A DNA stretch of 6,603 nt from Synechococcales cyanobacterium 340R_concoct_173_sub (GTDB lineage: Bacteria; Cyanobacteriota; Cyanobacteriia; Leptolyngbyales; Leptolyngbyaceae). Below the pieces are notes generated by a model. It did not search any database. It had not been told where the DNA came from and saw nothing but the letters and a program-made list of their open reading frames with translations. This document shows positions 6,404 through 6,603 of the stretch, piece by piece; position 1 is the stretch's first letter; every line of letters begins with the position of its first letter. Location of the stretch: the NCBI GenBank assembly GCA_025354065.1, contig JANXNM010000234.1, positions 1-6,603 of the forward strand, in the 5' to 3' direction. Both the position numbers and the translations under genes were made by a program.

Positions 6404-6504
6404 ATCTCATCTTTTGTACAATCAAACTAAATATAGACTGAACTCAATTTGACTGTACTATACAAATCGATCGCGCCCCCGCACCAACCATCGGACACCT
6501 CATC

Positions 6505-6513
6505 TGCTATACT
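6505..6513 (+). promoter_or_regulatory. Extended -10 promoter of ddl
   Basis: TGC-TATACT is an extended -10 element (TGn plus a hexamer one base from TATAAT). Transcription would start near 6520, about 37 bases before the ddl GTG. I see no good -35 box at the usual spacing, which is acceptable for extended -10 promoters. Confidence 0.45.
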
Positions 6514-6556
6514 TTTGGCGAAATTCTGTACGATCGCCTGCCGAGGATCTTTCATC

Positions 6557-6603
6557 GTGACAATCCCAATCGCAAAATTGAATGTAGGACTACTTTTCGG
6601 AGG
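6557..6603 (+). CDS. ddl: D-alanine-D-alanine ligase, N-terminal end (3' truncated)
   Basis: Only the first 15 codons and two bases are in the window. They read MTIPIAKLNVGLLFG followed by the start of a Gly codon. The K-x-x-VGLLFGG opening is the hallmark first strand and loop of Ddl, which in the full family continues R-SGEHEVS. Ddl is the cytoplasmic ATP-grasp enzyme that joins two D-alanines for peptidoglycan precursors. The start is a GTG supported by GAGGA (6543-6547) 9 bases upstream and by the promoter at 6505-6513. The N-terminal extension before the KLNVG core is a few residues longer than in many Ddl proteins. No ATG is available nearer the core; TTG 6578 is in frame but lies inside the conserved strand. 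Confidence 0.75.
   Translation, partial: MTIPIAKLNVGLLFG

Noticed and set aside
6427..6603. Minus-strand open frame running in from the right edge (58 codons, reads FAKSIADEVSDGW)
   Set aside because: It lies antisense to the ddl start, its promoter and ribosome binding site, which are better supported; I treat it as a shadow.

Overview
The window comes from a cyanobacterium. It contains several copies of the HIP1 octamer GCGATCGC (for example at 64-71, 3352-3359, 3829-3836 and 4255-4262) and many shorter GATCG cores. Its copper ATPase also closely resembles cyanobacterial PacS. The species cannot be named from the sequence.

Left part (1-2203, + strand). The window opens inside the 3' half of a glycoside-hydrolase-like gene. 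Next come two short genes that look like one signalling module: a 132-aa helical protein with a Gly-rich N terminus, and a 291-aa STAND/NB-ARC NTPase. The last 20 residues of the first and the first 26 of the second carry the same 19-residue motif (15 of 19 identical). This is the arrangement of bacterial NLR/effector pairs that signal through a shared amyloid-type motif. The gap between them is filled by a dead DUF5615 (PIN-like toxin) gene on the opposite strand. The NTPase stops soon after its nucleotide-binding core, so the module may be damaged.

Middle part (2429-5339, - strand). This is a compact copper operon read right to left: pacS (Cu+ P-type ATPase), an unannotated 32-aa membrane microprotein, and a membrane-anchored cupredoxin. 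The microprotein stop overlaps the cupredoxin start, and the microprotein also encodes the strong cupredoxin ribosome binding site. The cupredoxin has Cys and Met but no His as candidate ligands, which suits Cu(I). PacS family members move Cu+ into the thylakoid lumen, so the other two products are plausible helpers in copper handling.

Right part (5340-6603). About 0.9 kb of mostly non-coding, repeat-rich DNA follows. It holds a palindromic cyanobacterial-type repeat at 5769-5883, a second imperfect inverted repeat at 5969-6073, a fragment resembling an IS630-type transposase DNA-binding region, and a doubtful 51-aa reading frame. At the right edge, a D-alanine-D-alanine ligase gene (ddl) begins on the + strand behind an extended -10 promoter. 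The window ends after its first 15 codons.
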